DNA of 64,000 bases from Zoroaster sp. YZ-2022 (lineage: Eukaryota > Echinodermata > Asteroidea > Forcipulatida > Zoroasteridae), in contig CM055834.1 of the NCBI GenBank assembly GCA_029582265.1, forward strand, positions 1,984,001-2,048,000. The letters run 5' to 3'. Positions 50,001 to 62,266 of the stretch are shown piece after piece (the stretch's first letter is position 1; every line of letters starts with the position of its first letter). The notes under the pieces were generated by a model, which worked only from the letters and a program-made list of their open reading frames with translations, ran no database searches and was not told the origin of the DNA. The position numbers and the translations under genes were made by a program.

Positions 50001-51059
50001 GTAACATTATTATTTCACTTGAGGAAAGTGTCAAATGCTTAAAAATTACAAATTTCGCAAAATAATCGCGAAAAGCACAGTTTGACAGTAAATAGGCCGT
50101 CCGCAAATTAATTTTCATAAATTCTGACAAAATGTTTTGAGAACAAAACGAAATTGTCGAAGTTCCGAAGAAAATAAAAATTACCGTTGAAATAGCGAAA
50201 AAGACGGGCAATATATATATATATGTATATATATTTAACAAAGATCAAATAATAATGTTTTCGAGTATTGAAAGGTTGCCAGCTACCTAGTTACGCGTAT
50301 TCATCTTGGCTGGAATACAAATCCGAAAGTACATTTCCGTGATCCCGAACGAATTTCCGCGATGCCAGTTCTCTTCCTTGTGTGTCCACTGTCATGCATG
50401 GACTGGGTCGTTATTCCGCGTTTAAGCAAGGTGCGGGCACTCGCGGGGGGGGGGGGGGGATGTTGCTTACCCGTCGTTCGGTTTGTATTGATTCTTGACG
50501 CGTCGGCTATCGACGGGTGTGCCCTTTTGTAAGTAGGACAGAAGTTACAGGCTGTGTACATCAAGTGCATACTTCAACATTTCATTTCATTTCATTTATT
50601 AATTTCTCAGGTAAAAACATTAAAATACAGACATTATAAATCAAATACATCTTAAATAAGAGGCAAGAATTAATAAATATACACAAATTGATTAGACAAT
50701 AAACATTTTAAAGACAGGACAAATGGCACACCTGAAGGATTACAAAAAAGTAAACTTAATTACTATCGAGTTGTTTTCCGACTGCCATTAGACAATACAT
50801 AAAACCACAAAAGAAGACAATTAAAATTGCACTATAAAAAAAAGAGATATAAATGTGATATATATATATAAAAGTACTAAACAAAAATCAAAAAAAAAAT
50901 CAAAAAAAAATCAAAAAAAAAAAAAAAAAACCTCAAAAGATAAAAAGTTATTTAATTAAGTTAGTTATTTAACATGTACTGTTTTTTTTTATTTTTTTAT
51001 ATAATACTTAATAGGCTTATTGACATATGTTTTTATATAATTAGGCTACTTAATCGTAA

Positions 51060-51380
51060 AGGGAAGGTATATCCTTTGGCGGTGTCGACAAAACTGATCT
51101 TTTATTTTATATCGTTACCGTGGAGCAATTTACACAGATGAACCAGCAGCCTGTGAAAGGGGGGGGGGGAGGCAGTCAGCTTACGTTGTGTACATTATAT
51201 GGTAGGTACATAAGTGGTATTTGGTAACAATTTCAACCCTCAAGAGTATATGAGACATATATCATCATATATCATAAAATAAACCTGAAAAATTCATCAC
51301 AATAGCTCGTTACGCTTTTGAGAAAACAATGAAAAACATTACATTTTGGTAATTACCAGTGCTGTTCCGTCCTTTTGAAA
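51060..51380. mobile_element. MITE nested in the LINE 3' region
   Basis: AAAGGGAAGGTATATCC at the left. TCATCACAATAGCTCGTTAC, GAGAAAACAATGAAAA and GGTAATTACCAGTGCTG at the right parallel the 13.84-14.32 kb element. Confidence 0.45.
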
Positions 51381-51535
51381 TTTGGTTAATAAAGTGTTAA
51401 GGTGAACAACAGCCACAATTAGGTATGATCAGGTCATGCACAGATACAGGCAATACAGCACTATATCAGTAAACCTAATGGGCCAATCAGTGGTTCACAG
51501 CAACTTAGAAAAATGGCAAAGAACTCTCTGCTACT

Positions 51536-51752
51536 TCAAGAATCTAATAGAAGATGTTGATGCAGGCGACTCTTGAAGGACTGAATACCATTATTGCTGA
51601 TCTCTCCAACAACATTGTCTGGGAGTCTGTTCCAGACATGGACCGCAGTATGGATAAAAGTCCTGCCGGTGGAGTAGGTTCTAGAGATATTGTGAAAATG
51701 CATGTTCGTATCCATTATTGTATGGAATTTAGGAAAGAGTATTCCCTCCGTT
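51536..51752 (-). pseudogene. LINE reverse-transcriptase C-terminus
   Basis: Reads ILFPKFHTIMDTNMHFHNIS, then RTFIHTAVHVWNRLPDNVV, then GIQSFKSRLHQHLL and a TGA. WN-x-LP-x2-V followed by SFKSRLHQHL is the standard end of CR1/L2-like LINE polymerases. About 70 codons survive without a frameshift; everything upstream, including the catalytic YxDD region, is lost. 5' truncation is the normal result of incomplete reverse transcription. Confidence 0.8.
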
Positions 51753-52699
51753 TAACTTATTGGCAATTATTACACTTTTCTAAAAATTGACAGCATGAAA
51801 TTCTTTCTAGGGAATATTGATACAACCGAAGTCTTTACATCAACATTTGGAATAATTGCCAGGGATCGGTCGATTCGGATGGTTGGGGACATGATGTTGT
51901 TTTTCCCCTCGAAACCTCTCCCTTCCTGCTGGCCCAGCCAGCAACCTACTGGCCATGGCTCAAAACTTGAAAACAGTTCATCTTTAAAATGTTAGTTTGT
52001 ACTCGGCAGTTCATCAAAACGCCCCCAGATTCAAGAATCAAGAACTACCTTGCCCTTATCGTACGCTTGACTTATGTATAGAGCTGGAGGTACAGTGTAA
52101 TTTAATGCTACTGGGGCATACAGATGCTACATCACGTAACGTTCATGCCGTAAATATGTCACTGCTTACAAGTGGAATCTGCTCCATTTTGTTTTTCCAA
52201 ATCATAAAAAATGTTTGTTATGAATTGCGCGTTAACAATGTTAACGAATGAACCATGGCCACAACAGAAGGCTTTGAGATATATAACTTACTTTTACAAT
52301 TACATTTTCATTGAAAATGCATTTATGACAACCACTGCAGGATGATGGAATGAGACACATTCAATCGCAACATTTGCGTGACAAACGGATGCGGACAAAA
52401 TAATGAGCACAATAAATATTCACAGTCATCCAGTATATTGAGTTGTAGTGCATTCCTAGTATAGCAACCTTTCTTACTTATTGAATACAATCGACCTTTG
52501 ACGTGTGTGTGGGTGTGTGTGTGTGTTACTGCACTTTTATAACTGAGCATTTACATGAATAACTAGAGAAGCACTGAGCGCATACCTCCGGCAAGTATAG
52601 AGCTTTTCCAGAGAAAAAAATCCTAGAAATCGCCAATTACCCTATTTGATTATGCTGTACACGTAGATAATTTTTTTTAAATATTAAAAAAAAAAAAAA

Positions 52700-52795
52700 T
52701 AAATAAATAAATTAAAAAAATCCCCAAGATTTGAAAGAGGGTCCACGATGTGATAGCCGCACGTGTAACCCGCTGAGCTACCAACGATTCTTGAA
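52700..52795 (-). mobile_element. Possible third tRNA-derived SINE head
   Basis: Minus strand GTTGGTAGCTCAGCGGGTTA resembles a tRNA 5' half with A box; TTTCAAATC downstream is B-box-like. It is followed by ATTT/T-rich sequence. Stems are poor. Confidence 0.4.
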
Positions 52796-52837
52796 ATTCG
52801 ATGAAAACATTAGGTTATATGCAAAATAAAAGTTATT

Positions 52838-52935
52838 GGCCTTACGTTTTGAACCTAACTTTGCCTTTGAGAAATAACCTGCTTGGTACGAAACGTAAGG
52901 CCGATAACATTGATTTTGCATTTATACTACAGGTC
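52838..52935. repeat. Dispersed hairpin repeat, copy 2
   Basis: GGCCTTACGTTTTGAACC and GGTACGAAACGTAAGGCC form a long hairpin. The inner TTTGCCTTTGAGAAA and the trailing TTTATACTACAGGTCCTTT match 23.66-23.75 kb. Confidence 0.65.
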
Positions 52936-53107
52936 CTTTGGTAAGCAGTTTGCAACAGCTAATTCTCTGTTTATTACATTATAGGTTATAAGTAAACAGA
53001 TCATTATTGCGCTCCTGTCGGCTCTAATCGATTGGTCCGTGTAGCAAACTCAACATATTCAGCAAATTTCATCCGAATCCGTGGAGAACTTTTTTGAGAT
53101 ATCTTGT

Positions 53108-53160
53108 ACAGAAGTACACACATACACACACCCACACCCACACACACACACACACACACA
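53108..53160. repeat. (CA)n microsatellite
   Basis: CA-rich dinucleotide tract with CCCA interruptions. Confidence 0.9.
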
Positions 53161-53420
53161 TTCTTACACACATTGATTTGTGGGGTATTCCTTTGTTCGT
53201 TCTATTATCCCTTTTCTATAGAATTCTCCTGTGGGGTACAAGATTTCTATAGTTACCTTGTGGGGTCCAATTGTTCCATTGTGTTTTGGACCCCACAACG
53301 AATCACGTACACGTCCATACACACACACATTTACGTCGCGACTTACGTCGGCGGAGGTAACAAACCACAACATTGAGAAAAAAGATGAGGAAAACACTTC
53401 AAATGGTCGTTGGGGATTCG

Positions 53421-53718
53421 CATTAACCCTAACCCCCTAGGTATTGTGGCTAGGAACCTTTCTTAACCCTAGCCCCCTAGGCATTCTGGCTAGGAACCTT
53501 CCTGAATCCTCCAAAATCCATCAGTGCACTTTTGGAAACATGGTCTTATATCTTCAAAATGCACCATACATTTTCGTTGATCTTTCATATTCAGCACTTA
53601 TGGCCTGTACTTACTGCCAGGTAGTAATTTTGGCCCATTTGAAGAGGTGAAAGTACCAGTTCACCCAAAAAGTGCCCCTTGGAGGATTTTGCAGGATTTG
53701 GGGTGGTTAGGGTTAATG
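53421..53718. mobile_element. Possible MITE with telomere-like termini
   Basis: A perfect 14-bp inverted pair, CATTAACCCTAACC and GGTTAGGGTTAATG, bounds 298 bp. Just inside the left end a segment with CCCCCTAGGNATT and GGCTAGGAACCTT is tandemly duplicated. No coding capacity. Confidence 0.5.
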
Positions 53719-53972
53719 TCCTTACATTCAATTTACACTCGGTGTAAAGTTGATTAAGGTATACGACATCCAGCGAAATTTTTCCAACCTCAAGTACTGG
53801 GCAATGGGGTTCCCTGTAACTACCATTTTATTAAGTCATAATGACGAGTATAGTTGCTGAGCAAATCAACCAATTGTTGCGTATATTCTTAAGAAATTAC
53901 TGTTGGATATACACATAGGCCTACATGGAAATAAATGGAGGTAAAACTTTAACATGTATTGCCATGGCATTT

Positions 53973-54240
53973 GAGTGTCGTAGCCGAGCGGTCTAGCTTA
54001 CCGGACTCAAGTTCTGGTGTTAGCAGCAGAATGTGGGTTCGAATCCCGGCCGTGACACTTGTGTCCTTGAGCAAGACACTTAACCATAATTGCTTCTCTC
54101 CACCCAGGGGTTAAATGGGTACCTGTGAGGGCAGAGTTGGTTGATATGCGCTGTAATGGCAGCAATTGAGCTGTATACTCCCCAGGGAGCTGAGATGGTT
54201 TCAGGAATGATTTATGAGCCTTATGAGCAGGGGTAATAAT
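53973..54240 (+). mobile_element. tRNA-Leu(CAA)-type SINE (family A, copy 3)
   Basis: The clearest head: GAGTGTCGTAGCCGAGCGG, anticodon arm CCGGACTCAAGTTCTGG, and B box GGTTCGAATCC. The CTCAAGT loop gives anticodon CAA. The body ends at GAGCAGGGGTAATAAT and passes straight into a long ATT array, without the AATGCGCC segment of copy 2. Confidence 0.92.
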
Positions 54241-54616
<376 letters not shown>

Positions 54617-55588
54617 TGTGGACCCCTCATAACATTGGTTATTTTAAAGGTTGTTGGAAATTAAGCTCATCACCCAATTTCATAATAAGTGGACGTTGTC
54701 TCTGTTTATGTCATTGCAAATGTTTCAAAATGCCTAATGATTTACTTGTATTCTACATCCACACATAATGTAAAAAGTACATCAAACAACTTCTGAACTT
54801 GAGCTGAATCGCATCAGATGGCTAACAAATTGTGTTGCCTATGATACTATTACTGATGATAATACTCCGTCGGGAATCAGACCTGCTAGCCTCAATTTAC
54901 TCTACACGATCACGCAGCGCAAGGATGTGCGCTAGTCAACCTCATGCTACCAACAATATCCCTGAACGTGAGATGTTTGTTATTATGACTCATTTACATA
55001 TGAGGAATACCGGTATATTTATAGCTGCTGATGTAGTTGTTTCCAGTTTCCCATACTAAAAAGTTGCGTCTCTTCCCTTTCATATGTTGGGTTGGATCTA
55101 TCATGGAGGGGGAAAACATCGTGTGGCCCGAAGACGAACACAAACATCGGAAATACTTGGAAGAAGAAATTTAAAAATATCTCCGCTAAACCTGAAAAAG
55201 CCTTAAGATTAACAATCACAGCCGTGATGATCCATTTCAATGTTTTAAATAAATTTCACGTTTTCACAGACGGAATGATTTCTCAGCACGTACCATCACC
55301 AACTTCAGTTTTAGGACAGCCTATGTTTTAATTCAGTAAAATATTGACACCCTTCATCCAAAGTGTGGCTAATATCCGTGACTGAGGATTATCTGGCGGG
55401 ATGGGGGAAGTGGGATTTAAGAGGATTTGTTGTGTCTTTGGATATATTCCAAGGACTCTGCTCTTGTGATTCATCCACGCCCCGGGCATTGCCCGTGGTA
55501 CTTCCACCATTCACGGGTCACCTTGCAACCACGCCTATTAAAACAACGGCTTAGTAATGATGATGCACTGTGGCAGCGGCGATTTCTT
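54617..55588. other. Unassigned intergenic DNA
   Basis: No exon or repeat end supported; short overlapping frames only. Confidence 0.35.
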
Positions 55589-55952
55589 AATAATAATAAT
55601 AATAATAATAATGTGTGGACTTATATAGCGCACGTATCCACCAACTGAGTGGTGCTCAAGGCGCATATTATTACCCCTGCTCATAAGGCTCATAAGGCTC
55701 ATAAATCATTCCTGAAACCATCTCAGCTCCCTGGGGAGTATACAGCTCAATTGCTGCCATTACAGCGCATATAGGGCTAATCAACCAACTCTGCCCTCAC
55801 AGGTACCCATTTAACCCCTGGGTGGAGAGAAGCAATTATGGTTAAGCGTCTTGCTCAAGGACACAAGTGTCACGGCCGGGATTCGAACCCACATTCTGCT
55901 GCTAACACCAGAACTTGAGTCCGGTAAGCTAGACCGCTCGGCCACGACACTC
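55589..55952 (-). mobile_element. tRNA-Leu-type SINE (family A, copy 4)
   Basis: Complete copy in reverse: AAT tail, the GCGCACGTATCCACCAACTG segment, body, B box (GGATTCGAACCC on the plus strand) and A box (CCGCTCGGCC). The CTCATAAGG unit is present three times. Confidence 0.92.
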
Positions 55953-56137
55953 CACGATTAGGGAAGGGGGAAAATTGGAACAGTCCGACTGATCTAACAT
56001 CGACTGAAAGGACGACTGAAAACCGACCACCCCTCTCCCCGACCAACGATTTGTGGAAGTTTAACATTGTGTATAAATCAAATATGCAGAGGGGAGAATA
56101 CAACTTGGCCTAATATTAGGCCAATGGGGGTGTGTGT
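55953..56137. other. Spacer between two SINEs
   Basis: Short stretch with no recognisable content. Confidence 0.4.
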
Positions 56138-56484
56138 AATAATAATAATAATAATGTGTGGATTTATATAGCGCACGTATCCACCAACTAAGTGGTGCTC
56201 AAGGCGCATTATATTATTATCCCTGCTCATAAGACTCATAAATCATTCCTGAAACCATCTCAGCTCCCTGGGGAGTATACAGCTCAATTGCTGCCATTTC
56301 TAGCGCATATAGAGCAAACCAACTCTGCCTTCACAGGTACCCATTTAACCCCTGGGTGGAGAGAAGCAATTATGATTAAGTGTCTTGCTCAAGGACACAA
56401 GTGTCACGGCCGTGATTCGAACCCACATTATGTTGCTAACACCAGAACTTGAATCCGGTAAGCTAGACCGCTCGGCCACGACAC
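56138..56484 (-). mobile_element. tRNA-Leu-type SINE (family A, copy 5)
   Basis: Same orientation and layout as its neighbour, with a single CTCATAA unit and a few substitutions (GGCCGTGATTCGAACCC). The two copies are independent insertions, since their tails and flanks differ. Confidence 0.92.
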
Positions 56485-56508
56485 AATAATCTAGTGCGAT
56501 TAACTCAT

Positions 56509-56595
56509 TAAAGGGACAGTGTCGTCACGATCAGAGCAGACTTTCAACAGAGCATGGAATCGATACCTAGTTTAAGATGAACACAGTGACTGAAA
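56509..56595. mobile_element. Second copy of the 90-bp TAAAGG MITE
   Basis: TAAAGGGACAGTGTCGT, ACGATCAGAGCAGACTTTCA and GCATGGAATCG match 35428-35517. The right end is diverged. Confidence 0.55.
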
Positions 56596-57625
56596 ATTAC
56601 TGGCCCATTTATGCAGCAGCAAGGGTGGGCGATACTTCTTGGAGGGACCGTTGCCACAACCACCCACCGTGCATAAGTAATGAGGGAAATGTGGCCCCCA
56701 CCCATGTACCCCTAGGGTCTGTGATGAGATAAAGTCATTCCATGTACTATTTACCTAATCTGTTGTTCAAGCTCAGGTCGATGGGTATACCCTCTACACA
56801 GAGAGAGGACCGGTGTTAACCTTGATCAGACGAGTCAGGGGACAGGCGATTAAGCACTATATCCATCCATATTATTGTCAAGACTCGCTCAGCGGTACCA
56901 CAATTTGAATTACAAATTCAAATACGGAACTGACAAGATCGTTTTCCCCGTTTCTACAGAAGGACGACGAAAGCCTCGATACTGATTGTATCGTCAGTGT
57001 TTAAACCATTTTTTTTTCATTAAAGGTGGGAATCATTTATTCAACATTTTAAATGACCGCGCCCTCATACCCCCAAGCAATATGTTAACACTTTGAAACA
57101 TTCGGATTAAAGTTAACTTTAATAATACTTCTAAGGCTACAAAAATTAACCTGTTGAACACAAATTGGACATTTGAGTAATACTGACATTTTGAGTAAAA
57201 TAATATATGATACAATTTTGGGAACTTTTGAAGCTTTTGGAAAATGAAAGGAACATTTATTTTTGATAACAATGGATTTTGTTTATAACTAAGCGCACAA
57301 ACTTGGGGTGGGGTGATCCTATATATACGGACCACTCCCCCCGGACAAAACGTGGGTGTATATTAAATAGTACCACACCCCCCTCCCCTCCAGATTACTG
57401 AAATATTGCGGGATGGCAATTCTGGTTTGCAGAAAAAAATTCGCCTCCAGATTTACCGCCATGAAGAATTTTGACCGATATTTTGAGATGGAGGGGGGTG
57501 GGGTGTTATTACTACTTATCTTCAAGATTCCTCAATTGCAAGGCATTGGCTTGCTATCTTTGAATCAACATAGAGCATAAATAAGTAAACTGTGAAAGTT
57601 TCAAGTTATTACGATGTGTTGTTAA
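56596..57625. other. Unassigned intergenic DNA
   Basis: A 100-codon minus frame (57033-57335) has no domain. Otherwise nothing is recognisable. Confidence 0.35.
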
Positions 57626-57994
57626 GGCCAAAGGTCTCCGGTTTCTGGTCATCAGTCGGCTTTAAAATCAGTGCGGTGACGTGATTTTTTCGCCCATCTT
57701 GTTTTTGCCAACAGGGAAATATGTGATACATGTATATTGTATACGCAGGGACCAAATTTCCCATATACAAAGTATAGTGGCTAAGAGAGGCCTCAGAAAT
57801 CGGGCAAACGTTCATACCCCTATGTGGAAAAAGTCATTTAAAGCACAGCACGGCAGAATTCCAATCGATCCAGCAATTTTGGCTGCAGTTGGACATCGTT
57901 TCATGAGCAAAAAAAAAAAAAAAATTAAAATGCTGACGCGCGAGTCTGAGGCGACGCGCGCGGAGATCAGAAACCGGAGACTGTTTTTTGGGCC
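57626..57994. mobile_element. GGCC-ended MITE family, copy 2
   Basis: Left GGCCAAAGGTCTCCGGTTTC; right GAAACCGGAGACTG, then GGGCC. The interior aligns throughout with 35886-36236, including GATACATGTATA, GGCTAAGAGAGGCCTCA and the GACGCGCG motifs. An A run expanded near 57.91 kb. The overlapping frames are by-products. Confidence 0.82.
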
Positions 57995-58131
57995 TAACAA
58001 GAAAATAATAAAAATGCTTATTAATTCTATTGTGAAAGATAAAGTTACTGCAAACAAAATTCATATTTCTTAAATAATAACAGCACTGCAGATACAATAA
58101 TTTCCAGGGAAGGTCTAATACCATGAAAAAG

Positions 58132-58567
58132 TTCAAGATATATCGTCCGTGTTTGGCTTAGACGACCCACAGAATAGAAATTAAAAAGCGAACGAATTTT
58201 GAAAGATAATATCGTTGTTACTTAAATTACATTCGGATGTCGGAAACTGTAGATAAAAAACGAAATTTCATACATGCTTGATTCTGATTGACAGCCGCGC
58301 TGGCCAATCGGAAGACTGCACACGCCCTCAACGTGCTACATACAATAAATTATGTGTGTCACGTGCAAGCTGAGAATTAAAACAGTGGAGCAACATTTTA
58401 TTAATTTCAGTTTTTAATTTACTGGTAATGAATCACTGACGGATTTTTTTCGTTCAGTGTCTGAAATGAAAGCTTATAACTTCCTTAACCACAGCAAAAT
58501 AGCAATTCAACATTTGAGTGTAATTTTTACCGTCAAAGTGGCCCAAACACGGGCGATATATCTTGAA
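58132..58567. mobile_element. ATATATCGCC MITE family, copy 3
   Basis: The most symmetrical ends: TTCAAGATATATCG on the left and CGATATATCTTGAA on the right, continuing inward with CCGTGTTTGG and CCAAACACGG. The interior matches the copies at 20.5 and 47.5 kb. No TTAA duplication here, unlike copy 2. Confidence 0.85.
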
Positions 58568-60160
58568 TACCAAGAAAGTATAACATAACAATTTAACCAT
58601 TTGGTTATTTTTGAATTACCAATCCAATCCCTTATTTTTAAAATCATAATAAACAAATTATTTATAGCCGAAATAATGATGTAAGATTGGAATATCCTAC
58701 AACAATGGTTAAATAGATTCGGTTTTTTTTCATCCGACTATTATTAATCACAATTTCAGAGCACAGATCGTATAATAATCCCCACGTTTCACATTTAATT
58801 ATGACAGCTATCTGGGACAACTCATGAAAGCTAACAATGCCTGCCTTTTCTATGATGACATAATGCGCTAAATAATCACTCTGATTCGTTATTATGGAGT
58901 TAGACACATTAAGAATACACACCCAAGGCCGGACTTACGTCGGTCTGTCACGTGAACAGCGAGTCCTTACACCGGCTGCCTGTGTCTTTTGTGTTCAACC
59001 CACAAAAATGAGTTCCCCCCCCCCCCCGAAATTGATGCGCTGTGAGTTAACAGTCGTTTGTTGCGTAAGTCGTGTGTTTAATTAGTGTCTGAGGTCCCTC
59101 CCACGCAGTAATGGATTGCGTCTATGGGAGATATATACCTGTGATACCGAAGGATAGTTTTTTTTTGGGGGGGGGGGTAGCCTATTCTCACGCACAATGC
59201 ATAATTTCTCCCAAAACCCTTTTAGAGAAAACCGATTTAAATATCTCAGCCCCTGACCAAGGACAAATGCAGATGAAGCCATGTTATTGTGTACAAAAAG
59301 AAAAAAAGAATGCCTCCGTGAAAGAAAAGGATAATCTGTATCTCGGAAATAACTCACGTTTATCATACAACGAAGTTCCTGTCTCAAGGTCGCGTCAATC
59401 TTTTGTTCGCTCGTCAGAACATAGGTCGATCATAGGTTGATCAATGAGGTTAATTCGACCATAGCATAGTATGGCCAGTCCGTAGGCACGTATACACAAA
59501 CCGTGTATGCAGTACACGCACTGCTTTGCATAACCATGGAGGTAGATATGGCATAACCTTGTTACTCGTCATGATCATTATACCATCACCGTAATCGTCG
59601 GGAAAAGTCATAAAAGGCCATTCAGAACGGAGAATTACACAATATCTCCAGACTGAATGCAGATGAAGCAATTTTATGGCACTTTTTAAAAATTTGATTA
59701 AGTATTAAGCAATATTTGTAAGCCCATTGAACGAGAATGAAATCTGTTGCTAGAAATTATTCATGGCGGGTTTAAAATAAACAGCGTGAAATACAATATG
59801 CAATACCGGGCCGTAATCAGTCGGCAAATGTTTGATCACACAAAAATTAATGACGTCATGTGCATTAAATAAAGTACTGCTGACCCAATGTGTTAGGTCT
59901 GCATTTCAGACATGTTATATGCATAGGCCTACATGTATCACATCAGTCCGTAGCCTGAAAGACAGGTTGGGAGGTTGTTCTTATAGATGTATTTTCCGTG
60001 TGTACCCCCGTCGAAAATGAAACTATTTTTATTTTTTTATATTTTTTTATATTGGTATGCACTTTTTTTTTTTCATAAATGAAAATTAAAGCCACCACAC
60101 ACTTTTGGAAAAGTGTCTGTATGTATCCATGTGATTATAAGAAACAAACAATATGTATAA
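58568..60160. other. Unassigned intergenic DNA
   Basis: C and G homopolymer runs at 59.02 and 59.17 kb; frames up to 109 codons without recognisable domains. Confidence 0.35.
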
Positions 60161-60164
60161 ATAA

Positions 60165-60240
60165 AGACTAATTGCGGTGACACTATGTGAAATTCTCATT
60201 TGAGTATTAATTAGTTCTGAAAAGAATTGGAGGTTAAAAC
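60165..60240 (-). mobile_element. Penelope-like/HHR-bearing repeat fragment (copy 3)
   Basis: GCGGTGACACTATGTGAAAT and AGTTCTGAAAAGAATTGG match 14.1 kb. The hammerhead-like segment is missing; a G run follows. Confidence 0.5.
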
Positions 60241-60954
60241 TATTTGTGTATCTGGGGGGGGGGGGGCGGGGCGGGGCGAACCGCAAAGAGTACGGCCCCC
60301 ACTTTTCTAATTATATTACTCAGCATGTCAATTTACAGTACGCTTTGTTTTTGTGTGACCCACATTCTTGGCAGTGTGCCCTCATTTTCGAGATCTGTGA
60401 TCAGCCCCCTTATAAAAACCCAACCTGTGAAGATTTCCACTTATTTAATTGTGTCGTTAACAAGAAACGAGTGAAAATTCAGTCAGATTCAGTCTAACGC
60501 GGATTTTCTGTCTTCGGATGACTTACACCAAGCAAGTTTTATTTAAAACTGTGAATTTGTACTGATCGTTTATATTTTCCGGGATGACCAATAGTGTATA
60601 ATGGCTCTTCATCACCGTTTCAAATCATATTCGACGTATTAAGCTTTGGCCAGAGCAACACAGTTTAGTCACGATTCAATGTAAATTCGTTGATTCACAT
60701 CATTACTCGTTATTCATGAACCGGTCAATTATTTTGTGAAAACAAAACCTATTTTGAAAGTATATTTACTGTCTTTCTAATTGTACATATTAAAATCACA
60801 ATGATGGTAAATGAGGTCTAACACGTAATAAATGTGAACTCACAAAAGTCTGAGAGAACGAGAACAAAATTCACAGTGAAAGATCAGAAACAACAAAACT
60901 GTATCACTGTTTGTTTTTAATTAAAGGGGAAATCCACTTTTGGTACTTGCTTTA
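60241..60954. other. Unassigned intergenic DNA
   Basis: Starts with a G-rich run; otherwise AT-rich sequence without supported features. Confidence 0.35.
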
Positions 60955-61300
60955 AAGGGAATGGACGACATGAAGATTAACAACTAATTATATCAATTTA
61001 TACTTTATGTAAAGTCGGTATAAGTATAAACCATCATGACCAATCATGCCGACTCAAGTGCTTTCATTTTAGAGTTATGTTGAATTTACAAACTGTTGTC
61101 AGCAACTTTTCGTTAAAAAAAACAGAAAAAATGTAACCGTTTTTGTTGCTTTCTGAAAAACGTGAGCACACACTGAGATGAGACCCACATTTGTAGGCCT
61201 ATACAGGTTAGCTTTATGATATATTTCTTGAAAACTAGAAAGTTGAAATTAACGTACGTTACCAAATACCAATGTTGTACCGTAGTTTCCCTTTTGGGGA
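60955..61300. mobile_element. MITE (family with 49.37-49.69 kb)
   Basis: TTTAAAGGGAATGGAC on the left and TAGTTTCCCTTTTGG on the right are a short inverse pair. The interior matches the 49-kb copy. Confidence 0.55.
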
Positions 61301-62266
61301 CATGTCGACCTCTCAAAATATAACCTAATTTTGTTGCAGACGTTCATGAATATAGGGCCCGGTTATACACAAAATGACAGCCCCGGCAGTTGTTCGAATA
61401 TGAATGAGTTCATGTCGTATACACAACGTCTATTTCATAATAGACATTTCAAATACTATTGCACAGTGAGTTATAATATTCATGTGGCATTTGAAGTGGC
61501 ACTTTTGGTTGTAAAAAAAAAACCGGTCAAACCGTTATTCAAGACTAACTAGAAGCGACAACTAATTCCCAGGAGAACAATCAGAGTAACTTAAGAGATT
61601 GTAAATGTAATTAAATCAACAAAAAGTGCGTGGGGGCGAGAGTGGATAGTGATAGGTCTAATCATGGAGGAAGGAAAACAGATTCTGTTTTCCTTCCTCC
61701 ATGGTCTAATGATCAAAAAATGCAGGCGTTTCAGGCTCTTTTATGTTCGTGAATAACCAGAGAGCCACTGAATGCAGCGCGTCCAATTTCGAGTGCACAA
61801 AAGAAAAATATATATTCATATTTTCTCCATTTCTCTACATAGCTACTGTTATGAGAGGCAGGTAACATGAATAAAGGCAATCCAGTGGTTAATTTGGTTT
61901 CTCTCTCAACGCGCTGTATATGGGGACGGGGCGATAGTTCGTGCCCTAGATAATCGCAAACTAAAGTATTTTATATTATCGCATTACTCGATAAGTAATG
62001 AAATGTCTTAAGATTGATGATAGATGAGCTGTCAGAGCATAGTGACTGATGTTATATAATTCACTTAATATATTGATCATTATTTACTGGGATAGGCGTA
62101 TATAAAATTAATAAAACATAACAAACATGTACCAATGGATGCAATTGTGTTTACTGTTTTATATCACTTATTTGTATAAAAGGTTCAACATCTGCAAAAC
62201 AGAAATCCTTTCACAACGATAAACATAATTTACGATAATTAAACAAACACAAATAAATGAACTTAC
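61301..62266. other. Intron-like and unassigned DNA
   Basis: On the minus strand this follows the LRR exon donor and would be its first intron. It contains a perfect hairpin, listed separately. No second LRR exon was found before the donor's natural reach in this window. Confidence 0.35.
61663..61703. repeat. Perfect 19-bp inverted repeat
   Basis: CATGGAGGAAGGAAAACAG and its exact inverse, separated by ATT, with GGTCTAAT on both sides in direct orientation. Probably the tip of a foldback element or a hairpin-mediated event. Confidence 0.9.

Larger units (their letters stand above)
50577..51752 (-). mobile_element. 5'-truncated LINE 3' end
   Basis: Minus strand: the last part of a polymerase frame, then a long AT-rich 3' region, ending in AATAAATGAAATGAAATGAA, a short tandem tail of the kind found at CR1/L2-type 3' ends. 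The 3' region appears enlarged by a MITE (51.06-51.38 kb). Confidence 0.65.

Noticed and set aside
53973..54060. A genuine tRNA-Leu gene
   Set aside because: The tRNA-like head is followed by the conserved SINE body, occurs in several diverged copies, and the acceptor and variable arms do not pair well.
54890..54960. tRNA-like sequence on the minus strand (GGTAGCATGAGG ... CTGATTCCCGACG)
   Set aside because: A and B boxes are too weak and there is no second copy to support a SINE.
57640..57650. CTGATGACCAGAAAC on the minus strand in a MITE end
   Set aside because: Only three bases separate the two boxes, so no stem II is possible; the first copy of the MITE lacks it.
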